Assembly (NCBI RefSeq): GCF_000519125.1
Contig: NZ_JAEX01000001.1
Coordinates: forward strand, 434,001-498,000
Reading direction: 5' to 3'
DNA length: 64,000 bases
Origin: Desulfocurvus vexinensis DSM 17965
Lineage (GTDB): Bacteria > Desulfobacterota > Desulfovibrionia > Desulfovibrionales > Desulfovibrionaceae
In this document: positions 1 through 8,069 of the stretch, piece by piece
Layout: each line of letters begins with the position of its first letter
Numbering within the stretch: the stretch's first letter is position 1
Notes under the pieces: generated by a model
Told to the model about the DNA's origin: nothing
The model's input: only the letters and a program-made list of their open reading frames with translations
Database searches by the model: none
Translations under genes and position numbers: made by a program

Positions 1-935
1 GCCCCGGGCCCGAGCAGGTCGGGCATGACGCCCACGGTGGTGCCCAGCAGCGGGCGGGCGCAGGCCATGATTTCCAGGGCCGCGCGGGCGATGGTCTCCG
101 ACCATTTGGAGGCCACCACGCCCAGGTCCATGGCCGAGATCACGGCGGCCACGTCGGGCCGCTGGCCGGTGATGACCGTGGCCTGGCCCAGCCCGGCGGC
201 GTCGATCCAGCCCTGGACCTCGGCCTGGGTGGTGGCCGTCTCGAACCCGGCGAGCATGAGCCGCAGGCGCGCGCCCCCCGGGGCGCTCCGGGCCTGGGCC
301 ACGGCCTGGATCAGTTCGCGCTGGCCCTTGACCTCGTCGAAGCGGCCCAGCAGGCCGACCACGAAATCCTCCGGGCCCCAGCCGAACTGGGCGCGCACCC
401 GCTCGCGGCCCTGGGGGTCGAAGGCGAAGCGCGCGCGGTCCACCCCGCCCAGGATCAGGTGCAGCCGGTCCGGCCCGATGCCGAAGGCGTCGCGGAAATG
501 GGCGTGCATCACCGAGTTGGTGGCCACCACGGCGTCGGCGCAGCGGCAGTGCAGCCAGCGGTTGGCGGCGTTGTTGCGCGGCAGGCGCTGGTCGCCGCGC
601 GTGCGCACCAGCCGGAAGGGCGCGCCCGCCGCGCGCATGGCGCCCCACAGCCAGAACGACTCGCCCCGGTGGCAGTTCACGGCGTCGGGGTGGAACTCGC
701 GCACCAGGCGGCGCAGCTCGCGGGCCAGCCCGGCCAGCACCAGGGGGTTGGCGGAGTTGAGCGGCAGGGCGGCCACGGGCAGGCCCCAGGCCCGGGCCGT
801 GTCCAGGGTCTCGGTGCCGGGCAGGGCCAGCACCAGCGTCTCGTGCCCGGCCTCGCGCAGCAGGCGGGCCAGGTACAGGGCGTACCACGAGGTGGCGTTG
901 AACCAGCGGACGTTGGCGACCTGGATGATGCGCAT
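1..935 (-). CDS. Glycosyltransferase family 4 (GT-B), 3' end outside window
   Basis: Reading from the ATG at 935 toward position 1 gives about 311 residues with no stop, so the C-terminus lies outside the window. The N-terminus (MRIIQVANVRWFNATSWYAL) is the usual Rossmann start of GT-B enzymes. The second domain begins near residue 170 with a GLLGRFDEVKGQRELIQA stretch, the nucleotide-sugar-binding domain start of family 4. The visible end, ASKWSETIARAALEIMA, matches the E-x7-E region of retaining GT4 enzymes. It transfers a sugar from an activated donor, probably in LPS or surface glycan synthesis in the cytoplasm. Donor and acceptor cannot be read from the sequence. It follows moaE by 76 bp on the same strand. 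An AGGCAGG purine patch just before the ATG supports this start. Confidence 0.85.
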   Translation of the reverse strand, partial: MRIIQVANVRWFNATSWYALYLARLLREAGHETLVLALPGTETLDTARAWGLPVAALPLNSANPLVLAGLARELRRLVREFHPDAVNCHRGESFWLWGAMRAAGAPFRLVRTRGDQRLPRNNAANRWLHCRCADAVVATNSVMHAHFRDAFGIGPDRLHLILGGVDRARFAFDPQGRERVRAQFGWGPEDFVVGLLGRFDEVKGQRELIQAVAQARSAPGGARLRLMLAGFETATTQAEVQGWIDAAGLGQATVITGQRPDVAAVISAMDLGVVASKWSETIARAALEIMACARPLLGTTVGVMPDLLGPG

Positions 936-1011
936 GGGCCTGCCTAGTGCCATTGCACGGGAATTGCAAGGAGATCCGGCGGCGACGGGTTTTCGCCGCC
1001 CCGGCTCCCGG

Positions 1012-1377
1012 CTAGCGCACGCAGGTTTCGGACTTGACCACGGCTTCGGCCTTGATGCGGTCCAGCACTTCGGCCAGGGTGGCCTTGACGTTTTCGCGGA
1101 AGTCGCCGGCCACGACGATGAACAGCAGATCGTCGCCGGGCATCAGGCGGCCCGAGGCGGCCTCGGCCAGCACGCGCCAGATGCCCGGGCGGGCCTGGTA
1201 TTCGCGGCACAGGGCGGCGATCCGCTCCCGGTCGGGCGTGACCTCGACGCAGGTGACCTGCGCGCCGTCGGCCCGCGAGGTGGCGCGTACCACCCCGTTG
1301 TGGACCAGGACCATGCCCACGTGGTCGCTGAATCCGGGTTCGGCCTTGAGCTTTGCGATGGTTGCTGTAATGTCCAT
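1012..1377 (-). CDS. moaE: Molybdopterin synthase catalytic subunit, MoaE-like (short form)
   Basis: The product is 121 residues, about 30 shorter than E. coli MoaE. The order of blocks fits the family: a GMVLVHNGVVRATSR strand near residues 21-35, RPGIWRVLAEAASGRLMPGDDLLFIVVAG at 63-91, and a C-terminal helix with two lysines (K109, K115) where MoaE has its catalytic lysines. MoaE with thiocarboxylated MoaD converts cyclic pyranopterin monophosphate to molybdopterin in the cytoplasm, needed for formate dehydrogenases and similar enzymes. The ATG at 1377 is preceded by AAGGAG at good spacing. An upstream extension to 1467 would overlap the divergent gene and lacks such a site. The spacing of the two lysines differs by one residue from E. 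coli, so function is likely but not certain. Confidence 0.75.
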   Translation of the reverse strand: MDITATIAKLKAEPGFSDHVGMVLVHNGVVRATSRADGAQVTCVEVTPDRERIAALCREYQARPGIWRVLAEAASGRLMPGDDLLFIVVAGDFRENVKATLAEVLDRIKAEAVVKSETCVR

Positions 1378-1456
1378 GTGAACTCCTTCGCGGTAGGCGA
1401 CAGTGTACAAGTTTGCGACGCTTCTCAAGGACCTTCCGACCCTGCACGAGTACAGG

Positions 1457-4138
1457 ATGTCGGCCACAGGCTATGCCGTGTGGCTGGTCTGGTCCGGGGA
1501 GCTGACCGAGGCCATCCCTTCCACCTTCCGCGACTTCGGCGGGGTGGAGATCAATGCCGACCGCAACCAGGCGGTGTGGTACTTCTGGTCGCGCGACGTG
1601 TTCCAGGCCGCGGCCCGGCTCCAGATCTGGGCCAACCTGAACGAGCTGCCGGTCTTCATCCAGATCATGCCCACGAACCTGATGATCGGGTTCCAGCGCG
1701 AGATGTCCCTGTCCATCGCCTCGGAGCTGTACTCCCAGCAGGCCATGAGCCCGGGGGTCTTCGAGGTCTGGGTCCACCCCAAGGTGCGCCCCGACGTGGA
1801 GAACATGCCCGGCATCCAGCTGGAGAAGGTGGACCGCCAGATCACGGGCATGGCCTCGGCCAGTTGGAGCCGGCTTTCCGGCGACCCGCGCATCGGCTTC
1901 CGCCCGACCCTTGGGTGGTACTTCATCCTGCGGCCCCTGGGCAACCCCCTGGACAAGCGCTTCATTGAGGGCTGGCCCCGGTTCTTCGCCGCAGTGGAGC
2001 AGATCGTCAAGCGCCTCAAGCTCAAGTTCATCCTGCACGACAACCACATGATCTTCGAGCTGGAGAACTACAAGACCCTGGAGATCTGGTGCCGCGAGAT
2101 CCTCTCGCTGCTGGCCCGGGCCAAGGACTGCGACGACTGCGCCTACTGGCCCAGCGTCATGGCCGCCGTGGAGAAGGCCGGGTTCCAGTTCAACGAGGAC
2201 CTGCCGCGCAAGGTGCCCCTGGACTGGGACAAGATGGCCCCGGATTTTCCGCACATGTCCTACCGCTCGGCCTTCCTGCTGGGTTCGCGCTTCCTGATCA
2301 AGGACGTGAGCTACAGCTTCGAGCGCAACAAGCTCACCGACTGGTGTTACGTGCTGCTGGCCGACGAGCAGGGCGAGCAGGACCGGGGCACCCTGGCCGT
2401 GACGCTGCCCGTGGCGCTGCTGGTGGGCAGCGGGCGGCCCTGCTTCTACTGCGGCCAGCGCACCCACGAGGAGGCCCAGTGCCCCTCGCGGCGGCTGGTG
2501 GACCTCAACCCCGCGCCCTGGCGGGAGCTGGCCGGGCTCGACTTGGCCCATATCTCCGCCGGGCTGGGCGAGCTGGGCGAGGCCCTGCGCGAGGACCCGG
2601 CCCAGGCCCTGGGCACGGTGCTCACGGGCCAGGGCCTGGCCCAGAGCCTGCTGGCCGCCGTGTTCGAGATCAACGCCCCGGCGCAGCTGCGCGCCGCGCC
2701 GCTGGTCATGCGTTCGCTGGGCAAGGAACTGCCCTCGGGGTTCTTCAAGCTCGCTCCCCCGCAGGACTCGCCCCACGCCAAGACCCTGGGCGCCCTGGTG
2801 GCGGGCGACGCGGCGGTGGCCGAGGGCCTGGCCAAGCAGGGCGCGCTGCGCGCCCCGCGCGACTTCGGCTTCCGCACGCTGCTGGGCTTCCTGGCCCTGG
2901 AGCGCGGCGACCTGGAGCGCGCCGTGGAGTTCTGGCACGAGGCCGAGCAGGTGGGCGACACGCCCACGCATTTCGCCTACCACAAGTATCTCCAGGGCCG
3001 GGCGCTGGAGGTCCAGGGCCGCTTCGACCAGGCCATGACCCTGTACCGCGACGCCCACAAGCTCTGCCCGCGCTGGATCGACCCGCTCTACCGCCAGGCC
3101 GTGAGCATGGTGAAGATGGGCTTCACCGAACACGCCGTGGGCCTGGTGGACCAGCTCGTGGACGACGACCCCAACATGTTCAACCGCGTGCTCATCGACC
3201 CGGAGATGGAGCGCGGCTACGTGCAGCTTCTGGGCGTGCTCTACGGGCGCTGGATGCAGGCCCAGGCCGTGGCCAAGGAGAGCGCCGAGAAGCTGCGCCA
3301 GCTCCAGGAGGAGATCGACGACTGGTTCGGGCAGGGGCACGATTTCGGCCACAAGGCCCGCCGCCAGATCGAGGAGCTGCTCAAGCTCGCCGGGGTGGAG
3401 AATTTCGTGGCCTTCCGCCGCCTGTCCCAGGGCCGGATGCAGCTCGAAAAAGAGATGCGCCAGATGATCGAGACCGAGACCCGGGACCTGACCCGCCAGG
3501 CCGAGAGCATCCGCGACCGGCTGCGGCGCATCCACGAGGACATCTCGTGGTTCCCCTTCCCCAAGGCCCTGCGCGACTTCAACCGCGATTTCAACTTCTG
3601 CGTGACCAAGCTGAACTGGGTCCGCCAGCAGCACTTCACGGTGGCCAAGAACTTCCGCCTGAGCCACGAGTATTTCCGCCAGGTGGACGAGACCCTGGGG
3701 CGGCTGGGCCACCGCCTGGTGACCCTCAAGATCGTGCGCGACGCCACGCTGTTCATCCTGCTGCTGGGCAAGAGCTTCATGTGGCTGGAGATCGTGGGCC
3801 TGGGGCTGGCCCTGGTGGCCATGCCCGCGTCGGTGTTCGTGGCCGAGCACTGGGGCGTCGAATGGCTCTCGCGGGCCATCGAGGGCCAGCGCTGGAACCT
3901 GCAGAAGGGGCTGGTGGTGGTGCTCAGTGTGGCGGCGTTCGTCTTTGCCCTGCTGCGCACGGCGCTGGTGTTCGAGAAGAAGAAGGCCAAGTTCTTCGAG
4001 GAGCGGATCGAACTGGGCCGCAAGCTGGCCCAGGAGCAGGCGGCGCAGTCCGCCCGGGGCGGCGCCCGGGGCGGCGCCCGGGGCGGTCAGGCAGGCCGGT
4101 CGGGCGGGGCGCGGCCCCGCTCCGGCTCCCGCCGCTAG
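1457..4138 (+). CDS. Large membrane-anchored TPR protein with CCHC zinc knuckle and RGG tail, function unknown
   Basis: The product is 893 residues from the ATG at 1457; a GTG at 1403 would add 18 residues, but neither start has a strong Shine-Dalgarno site. The N-terminal ~330 residues match no family I recognise. A CX2CX4HX4C cluster (CFYCGQRTHEEAQC, coding from 2441) has the exact spacing of a retroviral-type zinc knuckle. TPR-like helices follow (around GDLERAVEFWHEAEQ and GRFDQAMTLYRDAHK), then a long charged helical stretch, two predicted membrane segments near the C-terminus (LFILLLGKSFMWLEIVGLGL and GLVVVLSVAAFVFALL), and a cytoplasmic tail ending in three RGG repeats. It is divergent from moaE, with 79 bp between them. 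I infer a membrane-tethered scaffold, possibly nucleic-acid binding; no enzymatic role is visible. Confidence 0.8.
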   Translation: MSATGYAVWLVWSGELTEAIPSTFRDFGGVEINADRNQAVWYFWSRDVFQAAARLQIWANLNELPVFIQIMPTNLMIGFQREMSLSIASELYSQQAMSPGVFEVWVHPKVRPDVENMPGIQLEKVDRQITGMASASWSRLSGDPRIGFRPTLGWYFILRPLGNPLDKRFIEGWPRFFAAVEQIVKRLKLKFILHDNHMIFELENYKTLEIWCREILSLLARAKDCDDCAYWPSVMAAVEKAGFQFNEDLPRKVPLDWDKMAPDFPHMSYRSAFLLGSRFLIKDVSYSFERNKLTDWCYVLLADEQGEQDRGTLAVTLPVALLVGSGRPCFYCGQRTHEEAQCPSRRLVDLNPAPWRELAGLDLAHISAGLGELGEALREDPAQALGTVLTGQGLAQSLLAAVFEINAPAQLRAAPLVMRSLGKELPSGFFKLAPPQDSPHAKTLGALVAGDAAVAEGLAKQGALRAPRDFGFRTLLGFLALERGDLERAVEFWHEAEQVGDTPTHFAYHKYLQGRALEVQGRFDQAMTLYRDAHKLCPRWIDPLYRQAVSMVKMGFTEHAVGLVDQLVDDDPNMFNRVLIDPEMERGYVQLLGVLYGRWMQAQAVAKESAEKLRQLQEEIDDWFGQGHDFGHKARRQIEELLKLAGVENFVAFRRLSQGRMQLEKEMRQMIETETRDLTRQAESIRDRLRRIHEDISWFPFPKALRDFNRDFNFCVTKLNWVRQQHFTVAKNFRLSHEYFRQVDETLGRLGHRLVTLKIVRDATLFILLLGKSFMWLEIVGLGLALVAMPASVFVAEHWGVEWLSRAIEGQRWNLQKGLVVVLSVAAFVFALLRTALVFEKKKAKFFEERIELGRKLAQEQAAQSARGGARGGARGGQAGRSGGARPRSGSRR
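4052..4087 (+). repeat. Three tandem 12-bp units encoding RGG repeats
   Basis: Three consecutive copies of GCCCGGGGCGGC (last base differs in the third) lie in frame at the 3' end of the TPR gene and encode [12 protein letters not shown]. The unit is a multiple of 3, so copy-number change would keep the frame and only lengthen or shorten the arginine-glycine tail. Confidence 0.85.
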
Positions 4139-4170
4139 CCGGGGGGCGCGCAGGCGCCCGCGCCGGGCCC

Positions 4171-4203
4171 GGGGCCCCGTCCGCGTCGTGCGGGCGGGGC
4201 CCC
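4171..4203. terminator. GC-rich hairpin between convergent genes
   Basis: A 14-bp stem (GGGGCCCCGTCCGC with GCGGGCGGGGCCCC, one G-U pair) and a 5-nt loop lie between the stops of the convergent genes at 4138 and 4217. There is no T-run on either side, so it is an atypical terminator or a transcript-end stabiliser. Confidence 0.5.
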
Positions 4204-4216
4204 GCGCGTCTGTCGG

Positions 4217-4972
4217 CTAGCTTTCGCGGGCCACGGGGAAGGGGCCGAAGCTCTGGGCCACGGGCATGACTTCCAGGCGGTTGATGTTCACGTGGGCCGG
4301 GGCGCTCACGGCGTAGTGGATCAGGTCGGCGATGTCGTCGGCCACCAGGGGCTGCATGCCCTGGTACACCGACCCCGCGCGGCCCTGGTCGCCCGAGAAG
4401 CGGACCACGGAGAACTCGGTCTCGGCCATGCCGGGCTCGATGTTGGTCACCCGCACGCCCGTGCCGTGCAGGTCGGCGCGCAGGTTCAGGGAGAACTGGC
4501 GCATGAAGGCCTTGGTGGCGCCGTACACGTTGGCCCCGGGGTAGGGGTAGGTGCCCGCGATGGAGCCCAGGTTGACCACGTGCCCGGCCTTGCGCTGGGC
4601 CATGCCGGGCAGCAGGGCGCGGGTCATGTACAGGGTGCCCTTGATGTTGGTGTCCACCATGGTCTCCCACTGGTCCAGGTCGCAGCGCTGGGCGGGCTCC
4701 AGGCCCAGGGCCAGGCCCGCGTTGTTCACCAGCACGTCCACGGCGGCGAACCCGGCGGGCAGCCCGGCCACGAAGGTATCCACGGCCTCGCGGCGGCTCA
4801 CGTCGAAGGCTGCGGCGTGGACCTGGGCCGGGGCCAGCTCGCGGGCCAGGGCCTCCAGGCGCTCGCGGCGGCGCCCGGTGATGATCACGCGCCAGCCCTC
4901 GCGGGCGAAGCGCCGGGCCATGGCCTCGCCGAAGCCCGAGGTGGCCCCGGTGATGCAGATCGTCTTGCTCAT
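4217..4972 (-). CDS. Short-chain dehydrogenase/reductase (YdfG-type)
   Basis: The product is 251 residues from the ATG at 4972. That ATG has AGGA eight bases upstream; an in-frame ATG at 4981 has no spaced ribosome site. The classical SDR pattern is complete: TGATSGFG cofactor motif at residues 8-15, NNAG at 83-86, catalytic S137 and Y150-x3-K154. The basic run after the second strand (TGRRRERL) suggests NADP(H). Over its whole length it resembles serine/3-hydroxy acid dehydrogenases of the YdfG group, cytoplasmic enzymes oxidising 3-hydroxy acids, but the substrate cannot be fixed from sequence. It stands alone, divergent from the diguanylate cyclase gene and convergent with the TPR gene. 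Confidence 0.9.
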   Translation of the reverse strand: MSKTICITGATSGFGEAMARRFAREGWRVIITGRRRERLEALARELAPAQVHAAAFDVSRREAVDTFVAGLPAGFAAVDVLVNNAGLALGLEPAQRCDLDQWETMVDTNIKGTLYMTRALLPGMAQRKAGHVVNLGSIAGTYPYPGANVYGATKAFMRQFSLNLRADLHGTGVRVTNIEPGMAETEFSVVRFSGDQGRAGSVYQGMQPLVADDIADLIHYAVSAPAHVNINRLEVMPVAQSFGPFPVARES

Positions 4973-5018
4973 GTCGTTCATCCTGTTTGGGAATGGTGAT
5001 AGGGGGGCGTCGCGGCGC

Positions 5019-5046
5019 AGTGTAGCCGATCGTGCCCCGATTGCAA
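5019..5046 (-). promoter_or_regulatory. Sigma-70-type promoter for the SDR gene
   Basis: On the minus strand a -35 TTGCAA and a -10 TACACT are separated by 16 bp, 47 bp upstream of the SDR start codon. Prediction by eye only. Confidence 0.45.
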
Positions 5047-5098
5047 GCCGCGCCCCGGGGCGCCGCCCGGGGGTGCCTCGCGGGCGCGGTTTTCCTTC

Positions 5099-5127
5099 TT
5101 GTCGCCCGGGCGGGGAATCGATAGTGT
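5099..5127 (+). promoter_or_regulatory. Possible sigma-70-type promoter for the GGDEF gene
   Basis: TTGTCG and TAGTGT with a 17-bp spacer end 50 bp before the TTG start of the diguanylate cyclase gene. The match is moderate (four of six in each box). Confidence 0.35.
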
Positions 5128-5177
5128 CGGCGTGCGGGGGGGATGCCCCGCCGCATCCACGGCCCCGGGAGGAATCG

Positions 5178-6629
5178 TTGGCTCATCTGTCCGTGAAGGC
5201 CAGGCTCGTGCTGGCCCTGTCCGTCATCCTGCTGGCGGCCTTCGTCGTCACCAGCGTGGTCAACTACCGCGTCTCGCGCGACGCCGTGCGCGAGGAGCTG
5301 CTCACCACCGGCCTGCCGCTCACCCGCGACACCATCCACTCCGAGCTGCGCGGCGAGCTGATGCGCCCGCTGTTCGTGGCCTCGCTCATGGGCAGCGACA
5401 CCTTCCTGCGCGACTGGGCCCTGGACGGCGAGCACGACGAGGAACTCGTCCGCAAGTATTTGAACGAGATCAAGAACCGCTACGGGTTCTTCACGTCCTT
5501 CTTCGTTTCAGAGAAGACCAAGAAATACTACTATTTTGGCGGAACGCTGAAGACCGTCTCGCGCATGGACCTGCGCGACGCGTGGTACTACGGGTTCGTG
5601 GGCCGGGGCGTGGATGTCGATCTGAACGTGGACGCCAACCAGGCCGCGGGCGGGGCCCTGACCCTGTTCATCAACCACCGCGTGGAGGACTACCGGGGCT
5701 ACCTGCTGGGCGTGACGGGCGTGGGCCTGGACCTGACGGAGTTCGCCGGGATCATCCAGGGCTTCCAGAACAAGTACCACCGACGCATCCTCCTGGTGGA
5801 CGAGTTCGGCACGGTGCAACTCGGGCCGGACACGGAGCAGATGGCCCAGGCCAACATCCGCAGCATGCCCGGCATCTCCAGCGTGGCGCGCAAGGTGCTG
5901 GCCCTGCGCGGCGAGCCTGCCAACTTCGAGTACACCGGGCCGGACGGCACCGTGCTGCTCGCCGCCCGGTACCTGGAGGACATCGGCTGGACCCTGCTGG
6001 TGGAACAGGACGAGGCCTCGGCCCTGGCCGCCGCGCGCGACAACCTGGTGCGCACCCTGGTGGTGGGCGTGGCGGCGTGGCTGGTGATCCTGGGGCTCAG
6101 TGTGGTCACGGTGAACCATTTCCAGCGCCGCCTGATGCACATGGCCGTCACCGACCAGCTCACGGGCGCGGCCAACCGCTGGGAGTTCGAGGGCCGCTTC
6201 GGGCAGGCCGAGGCGCGCCACGGGCGCCATGGCACGCCCTTCTCCATCATCCTGCTCGACCTGGACCATTTCAAGGGCGTCAACGACAACCTGGGCCACC
6301 TGGAGGGCGACCGCGTGCTGGTGGGCATCGCCCGGCTGGTGCGCGGCATCATCCGCCCCGGCGACCTGCTGGCCCGCTGGGGTGGCGACGAGTTCCTGGT
6401 GCTGGCCGAGGGCGGGCTGGACGAGGTCCGGGCCATGGCCGAGCGCATCCGCGCGGCGGTGGCTGGCGCCTGTTTTGCCCAGAAGGAGGGCTGCCAGCCC
6501 GTCACCGTGAGCTGCGGGGTGGCCGAGTACCGCCAGGGCGAGACCCTGGACGCCCTGACCCGGCGCGCCGATCAGGCGGCCTACAGCGCCAAGGAGCAGG
6601 GCCGCGACCGGGTGGTGGCCAGCGCGTAG
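5178..6629 (+). CDS. Membrane sensor diguanylate cyclase (Cache-like domain + GGDEF)
   Basis: The product is 483 residues starting at a TTG with a strong GGGAGGA ribosome site five bases upstream. Transmembrane helix 1 (residues ~10-28) and helix 2 (~291-312) flank a periplasmic region of about 260 residues that looks like a double Cache sensor. The C-terminal GGDEF domain has an intact GGDEF signature at 402-406 and an RPGD inhibitory site at 393-396, five residues before it. It should therefore make cyclic di-GMP from two GTP and be feedback-inhibited by its product. The ligand of the sensor domain is unknown. It is followed by a tandem repeat and a clear terminator, so it is monocistronic. 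A PilZ-like gene at 58192 is the only other candidate c-di-GMP component in the window. Confidence 0.92.
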   Translation: MAHLSVKARLVLALSVILLAAFVVTSVVNYRVSRDAVREELLTTGLPLTRDTIHSELRGELMRPLFVASLMGSDTFLRDWALDGEHDEELVRKYLNEIKNRYGFFTSFFVSEKTKKYYYFGGTLKTVSRMDLRDAWYYGFVGRGVDVDLNVDANQAAGGALTLFINHRVEDYRGYLLGVTGVGLDLTEFAGIIQGFQNKYHRRILLVDEFGTVQLGPDTEQMAQANIRSMPGISSVARKVLALRGEPANFEYTGPDGTVLLAARYLEDIGWTLLVEQDEASALAAARDNLVRTLVVGVAAWLVILGLSVVTVNHFQRRLMHMAVTDQLTGAANRWEFEGRFGQAEARHGRHGTPFSIILLDLDHFKGVNDNLGHLEGDRVLVGIARLVRGIIRPGDLLARWGGDEFLVLAEGGLDEVRAMAERIRAAVAGACFAQKEGCQPVTVSCGVAEYRQGETLDALTRRADQAAYSAKEQGRDRVVASA

Positions 6630-6630
6630 G

Positions 6631-6720
6631 CGAAGCCGGGCGCAGCCGGGCGAAGCCGAGGGAAGCCGGGTACAGTCGGGGGAAGCCGGGCGACCCCGGG
6701 CAAAGCCGGGCCGGGTTGGG
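6631..6720 (+). repeat. Nine tandem copies of a 10-bp unit
   Basis: Immediately after the GGDEF stop codon there are nine consecutive decamers of the form CGAAGCCGGG with scattered substitutions (for example CGCAGCCGGG, TACAGTCGGG, CGACCCCGGG). The period is exactly 10 bp. It ends just before the terminator hairpin, so it is transcribed as a 3' untranslated segment. Confidence 0.8.
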
Positions 6721-6734
6721 CCGCGATGTTCATG

Positions 6735-6767
6735 GGACGCCGTCCGTCAGGGGCGGCGTCCTTTTTT
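6735..6767 (+). terminator. Rho-independent terminator of the GGDEF gene
   Basis: An 8-bp stem GGACGCCG/CGGCGTCC with an 11-nt loop is followed by six T residues. It overlaps the stop codon of the convergent gene ending at 6747. Confidence 0.8.
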
Positions 6768-7583
6768 GCGCAGCAGGGGCAGCACGGCCAGGGCCGTGCC
6801 CGCCAGGGCCAGCAGGACGGCGGCCATGCCCACGGGCGGGCCGTGCTCCCCGGCGGGGGCGGGCAGCACCAGCAGCAGCACCAGGGGCTGCGCGCGCAGG
6901 GGTGCGGCCACGGCCAGCAGGCGTTCCCCCCCGGGGTCGGTCAGCTCCCGCTGGGCCAGGGCCGAGGCGCGCCGGGCTTCGCCCGCCAGCCTGCGCAGGG
7001 CCTGCGCCGTGGCGCCGGTGGCCAGGGCCGTTTCGTCCAGTCCGCCGGAGGCGACTTCCAGCAGCGCGTCGTCGGCGGCGAAGAGCAGGGCCAGGCCCCG
7101 GGGGCGGTCCGCGCCTTCGGTGAGGAGGTCGGCGTCGGCCCGGGCCGTCAGGTGCGCCCGGGCTCCGGGCAGGTCCTGGCGCAGGACGATGTGCACCCCG
7201 CCCTGCGGCCCGGGCTCCAGGCCATGGGGCGCGGGCGCGGGGCGCTCTTCCAGGGCCAGCCCGGCCAGGGCCGGGTCGCGCTGGCGCAGGGCCGCGTCCA
7301 GGGTGGCCAGGGCGGCCTGGTGGTCCGGCGCGGCGGCCTGCTCCAGGCCTGCGGCGGCCTCGTCCAGGGCCGCGCGCAGGGCGCCCAGGCGGGCGTCGGC
7401 CTGGGCCGCCAGCACCAGGGCCAGCCGCCCCCGGGCCTCCACCAGCTGCGCCGCCTCCTGCCCCGAGCGGTGCCCGACCAGGGCGGCGGCCACGGCCAGC
7501 AGCGCGGCCAGCAGGGTCAGGGCCGCCGTGGGCCGCAGGGTCGAGGTTGCGGGATTGCGCAGGGGGCGGCGGATGCGGGGCAT
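6747..7583 (-). CDS. Alanine-rich bitopic membrane protein with periplasmic domain, unknown function
   Basis: I take the ATG at 7583 (278 residues), which has GGAG eight bases upstream; a TTG at 7628 would extend it by 15. A hydrophobic segment follows a basic N-terminus at about residues 15-35, and a second lies near the C-terminus before the basic end LLRKKGRRP. The ~200 residues between them would be periplasmic, rich in Ala, Leu and Arg, with helical character like a sensor or four-helix ligand domain. No kinase, GGDEF or HAMP domain follows. I do not recognise a family. Its upstream neighbour on the same strand is the FlgM-like gene 200 bp away. Confidence 0.6.
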   Translation of the reverse strand: MPRIRRPLRNPATSTLRPTAALTLLAALLAVAAALVGHRSGQEAAQLVEARGRLALVLAAQADARLGALRAALDEAAAGLEQAAAPDHQAALATLDAALRQRDPALAGLALEERPAPAPHGLEPGPQGGVHIVLRQDLPGARAHLTARADADLLTEGADRPRGLALLFAADDALLEVASGGLDETALATGATAQALRRLAGEARRASALAQRELTDPGGERLLAVAAPLRAQPLVLLLVLPAPAGEHGPPVGMAAVLLALAGTALAVLPLLRKKGRRP

Positions 7584-7782
7584 GGCGTCGGCTCCGGGCT
7601 TGACGTTGGTGCTGGGCGTTCGGCGCAACAGGCGCCGCGCGGCCAGGGTCGCACGGACGTTGGCGGATGGTCAATGCGTCAGGCGCGCGCGAGGGGTTTT
7701 TCCGGGCCGGGGCGGCGCCGAACGGCGGCGGGCGGGGGCGGCAGAAGGGGGCGGCAGGCGGCGGCGGCGGGCGGGAGCGCGG

Positions 7783-7971
7783 TCACTCCTCGGCCAGGTC
7801 GCCGCAGATGCTCACGCTGATGCGCCCGATGCTCGGGCGGTAGGTTCCGGCGAGAATCTGGGCGCGCAACTCGGCGATGAGGGCCTTGCGGTCCTCCTCG
7901 GTGGGCTCGTAGCGGCCCCCCGTTTCCGGGGCCGGCGCGGCCCCGGCGCCGTGTGCGTCGTCGTGCTGCAT
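7783..7971 (-). CDS. Small FlgM-like protein (possible anti-sigma-28 factor)
   Basis: The product is 62 residues. The segment EEDRKALIAELRAQILAGTY resembles the C-terminal sigma-binding helices of FlgM, whose family shows an IA-L---I--G-Y pattern. The usual following IA--LL helix is replaced by RPSIGRISVSICGDLAEE, and the protein is shorter than normal FlgM (about 90-100). If it is FlgM it would bind FliA and hold back late flagellar genes until the hook is complete. No flagellar gene is nearby and no clear ribosome site precedes the ATG. The call is tentative; it may instead be a small hypothetical protein. Confidence 0.45.
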   Translation of the reverse strand: MQHDDAHGAGAAPAPETGGRYEPTEEDRKALIAELRAQILAGTYRPSIGRISVSICGDLAEE

Positions 7972-8069
7972 GCCGTATTCATCGGCAGCGGATTCAGGAA
8001 GTTAAGGGTGTATTTGGAAGTGCAAGGATTTGTCGGGGATGCCGGGTCGGGCCGGACCGGGGGGGCGGG

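Noticed and set aside
944-3850. A 968-codon minus-strand frame
   Set aside because: Antisense to the TPR/zinc-knuckle gene; composition is typical of a GC-driven shadow frame.
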